Positions 62,301 through 64,000 of a stretch of DNA of 64,000 nucleotides are shown piece after piece. How positions within the stretch are numbered: the first letter of the stretch is position 1; each line of letters begins with the position of its first letter. Origin of the DNA: Fratercula arctica (lineage: Eukaryota; Chordata; Aves; Charadriiformes; Alcidae); the NCBI GenBank assembly GCA_947846985.1, contig CANTUZ010000001.1, forward strand, positions 33,318,727-33,382,726. The letters run 5' to 3'. Under the pieces are notes generated by a model that saw only the letters and a list, made by a program, of their open reading frames with translations, had not been told where the DNA came from and did no database searches. A program made the translations under genes and the position numbers.

Positions 62301-64000
62301 CTGGGGAAGAAGCTTGGCATTTGGCAGGTAGGGGTAGAATCCAGCCTTCGCTCAACAGGTCCCATGTAAAAAAGGGCTGGACCTTGCCTTCACAGTCCAG
62401 CCATACTGGAAAGGAAAACTATCTTTCACCTTTCACTCAGGACACTCCGTTTTTCAGGCATCATGACAAGGTGTGAGATACTGCAGTTAGCTGAGGAGGA
62501 ATTAAGCATGGGGAAAGCGCACTTGGTCTTCACCACAGGTAGCTGCTACAAAATGAAAGGTTACACTATCCAGCCAATGATGACTTTATTCAAAACACAG
62601 AGAGCCAGAGCATGTCCATGGCAGTGACTTTATCTCATCCCAGTTTAGGCTTTCAAGCAGACAGATCTAGTGCTCAGTCCAGTCCAGGATCCTGCATTGG
62701 CCACCACCTCATTAAGGATGTGCTGAATTTATGGACCCATCTTCAGCTGCAGCTCAGTGGAAATGCTAGGTCACAGCTTGTCAGCCTCCCTAGAGCCTTC
62801 TGATTTGAGCGAGACAAGGCAACAGCTGGTAAATGTTGTCACTTGAAGCAGGGTTATCAGTGGTAGGGACTGCTATTGCTGTTGCCCAGGGTGCTCCTAA
62901 ATCTGCAGAGCACCACCTTGCTGCTGCTTCCCCCTGAAAGCAACGCCGCTCCGGGAGGGTATCAGTCAGCAGAGAACGCTGCCACCGCCGACACACAGGC
63001 AGTGATTTATCCACGCCACCGCCAAAAGAGGCAAGTCACACAAAGGTCGTGGTGCTGCAAAGTAAATAGCTTGCTTTAATGTATGTGGTGAATAATAATG
63101 TCCGACATTACAGAGAGAGAGGGAAAATGTATATCTCCCCTTGCTTAAAATTTATGGAATGATCAGAATCAGGGGAAAATGTGGATGAGAGGATGAGGGT
63201 AGGAGAGGAGTTCCCCAATTAAACTTTTTTCTCCTTCCCTATCCCAGCCTTATATACAAAATGCAACATATGTAATAGATGTATAAATGAGCAAAACCCG
63301 TAGTGCGTACCAAATCTGCAATCCAATAATTTGTATTGGAATGTTTCAGCAAAACCTGACTGTGACTACAAACACTTCACAGACTAACTTTTAGATTCAT
63401 GAGGTTTTTTGCTTGGTTTGCCTACATGTTCTCTGAGCTCTGTGCCAAAAAAATATTTCCTTTCTTGCATTGAAACGTGACGCTGACACGTGTCACACTA
63501 CTTCTTTTGTGCGGGCTTAAGCATACTTCCTCTATCTGCTTTTTTGTAGATTCATACATATTAGACACACATCTTTGGGTTTTAATTATAAAATTAATGT
63601 AGACAGCAACCAGAAATAAAGCTGACAAATCTAATTTCACAAGTAACTCAATATCATCTCAGGATCTCTGAGGAGGAAAAGAAAAAATTATGTCCAAGGG
63701 GTTACAAGAATGTTTCTGAAGGGGCAAATTAAAAAAACAAACAAACAAAAAACCGTCTTCAGATTAATAGAGGAGCATTTCCCTAGTGTCAAATCCCATA
63801 TTTATCACCAGCCAGGAGAATGTGATGGTATTTTAAACATGAAATGACTTTTCATACTTCTTCCAATCCCAGACACTTAAGGGAAAAAGCTATATAGATA
63901 TATATCCTAAATGCATCTTAAAGGAAAATAGTTTCTAAAAATAGTTGTTTAATGACCCTATACAGTGCTGTGCTAGCTCAAATCATGTAAACTCCCTCCC

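Larger units (their letters stand above)
50966..64000. other. Gene-free region downstream of ENOX1
   Basis: No exon of a second gene was recognised on either strand over 13 kb. The contents are CR1 fragments at 51468, 53327, 53538, 56370 (plus strand) and 58575 (minus strand), a CAAA-rich stretch near 63731, a GC-richer patch around 62880-63040, and otherwise unique non-coding sequence. In mammals the gene tail-to-tail with ENOX1 is DNAJC15. None of its residues were recognised here, so it must start beyond the window if the order is kept. Confidence 0.7.

Noticed and set aside
62600..63080. GC-richer patch with overlapping open frames as an exon or CpG island of a neighbouring gene
   Set aside because: No recognisable protein, few CpGs, and no convincing splice sites or conserved residues of the expected neighbour.
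1..64000. tRNA, rRNA, CRISPR array, endogenous retrovirus or prokaryotic operon
   Set aside because: Looked for on both strands while reading; no cloverleaf with boxes, regularly spaced repeats, LTR pairs or retroviral gene segments were recognised.

Overview
This window is animal nuclear DNA, most likely from a bird. It is moderately AT-rich and repeat-poor, and the recognisable interspersed repeats are almost all CR1 LINE fragments ending in the short octamer repeat (ATTCTATG-type) typical of avian CR1. No Alu, L1 or other mammalian repeats were seen. Nothing bacterial or viral was seen, and there are no operons, CRISPR arrays or phage genes.

The only protein-coding gene I can support is the 3' third of ENOX1 (ecto-NOX disulfide-thiol exchanger 1) on the + strand. 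Six exons are present: 4765-4949, 19862-19969, 24757-24813, 43629-43731, 46694-46779 and 50006-50137. The splice phases agree at every junction. Together they encode about 222 residues: a coiled-coil region, a variable linker, and the conserved C-terminal domain ending at a TGA at 50135-50137. The upstream exons, including the RRM-containing N-terminal part, lie before position 1. A 3'UTR follows, with candidate poly(A) signals at 50321-50331, 50880-50885 and 50939-50944.

Layout: 1-4764 is the end of an upstream intron. 4765-50137 is the ENOX1 exon/intron region, with introns of about 14.9, 4.8, 18.8, 3.0 and 3.2 kb. 50138 to about 50965 is 3'UTR. The rest, to 64000, is gene-free sequence with CR1 fragments. 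At least 14 CR1 fragments of several subfamilies and both orientations are described. The longest (30960-31937 and 58575-59393) retain recognisable reverse-transcriptase or C-terminal ORF2 reading frames, but all are 5'-truncated and broken.

I found no convincing undescribed system. The items most worth checking are an unexplained intronic open frame of 250 codons (44798-45550), low-complexity tracts abutting three of the six ENOX1 3' splice sites, possible alternative splicing at the first exon (tandem AG acceptors, weak donor), and the paralogue-specific loss of ENOX2 metal and thiol residues in the ENOX1 C-terminal domain. All identifications come from reading and remembered family sequences, not database searches.
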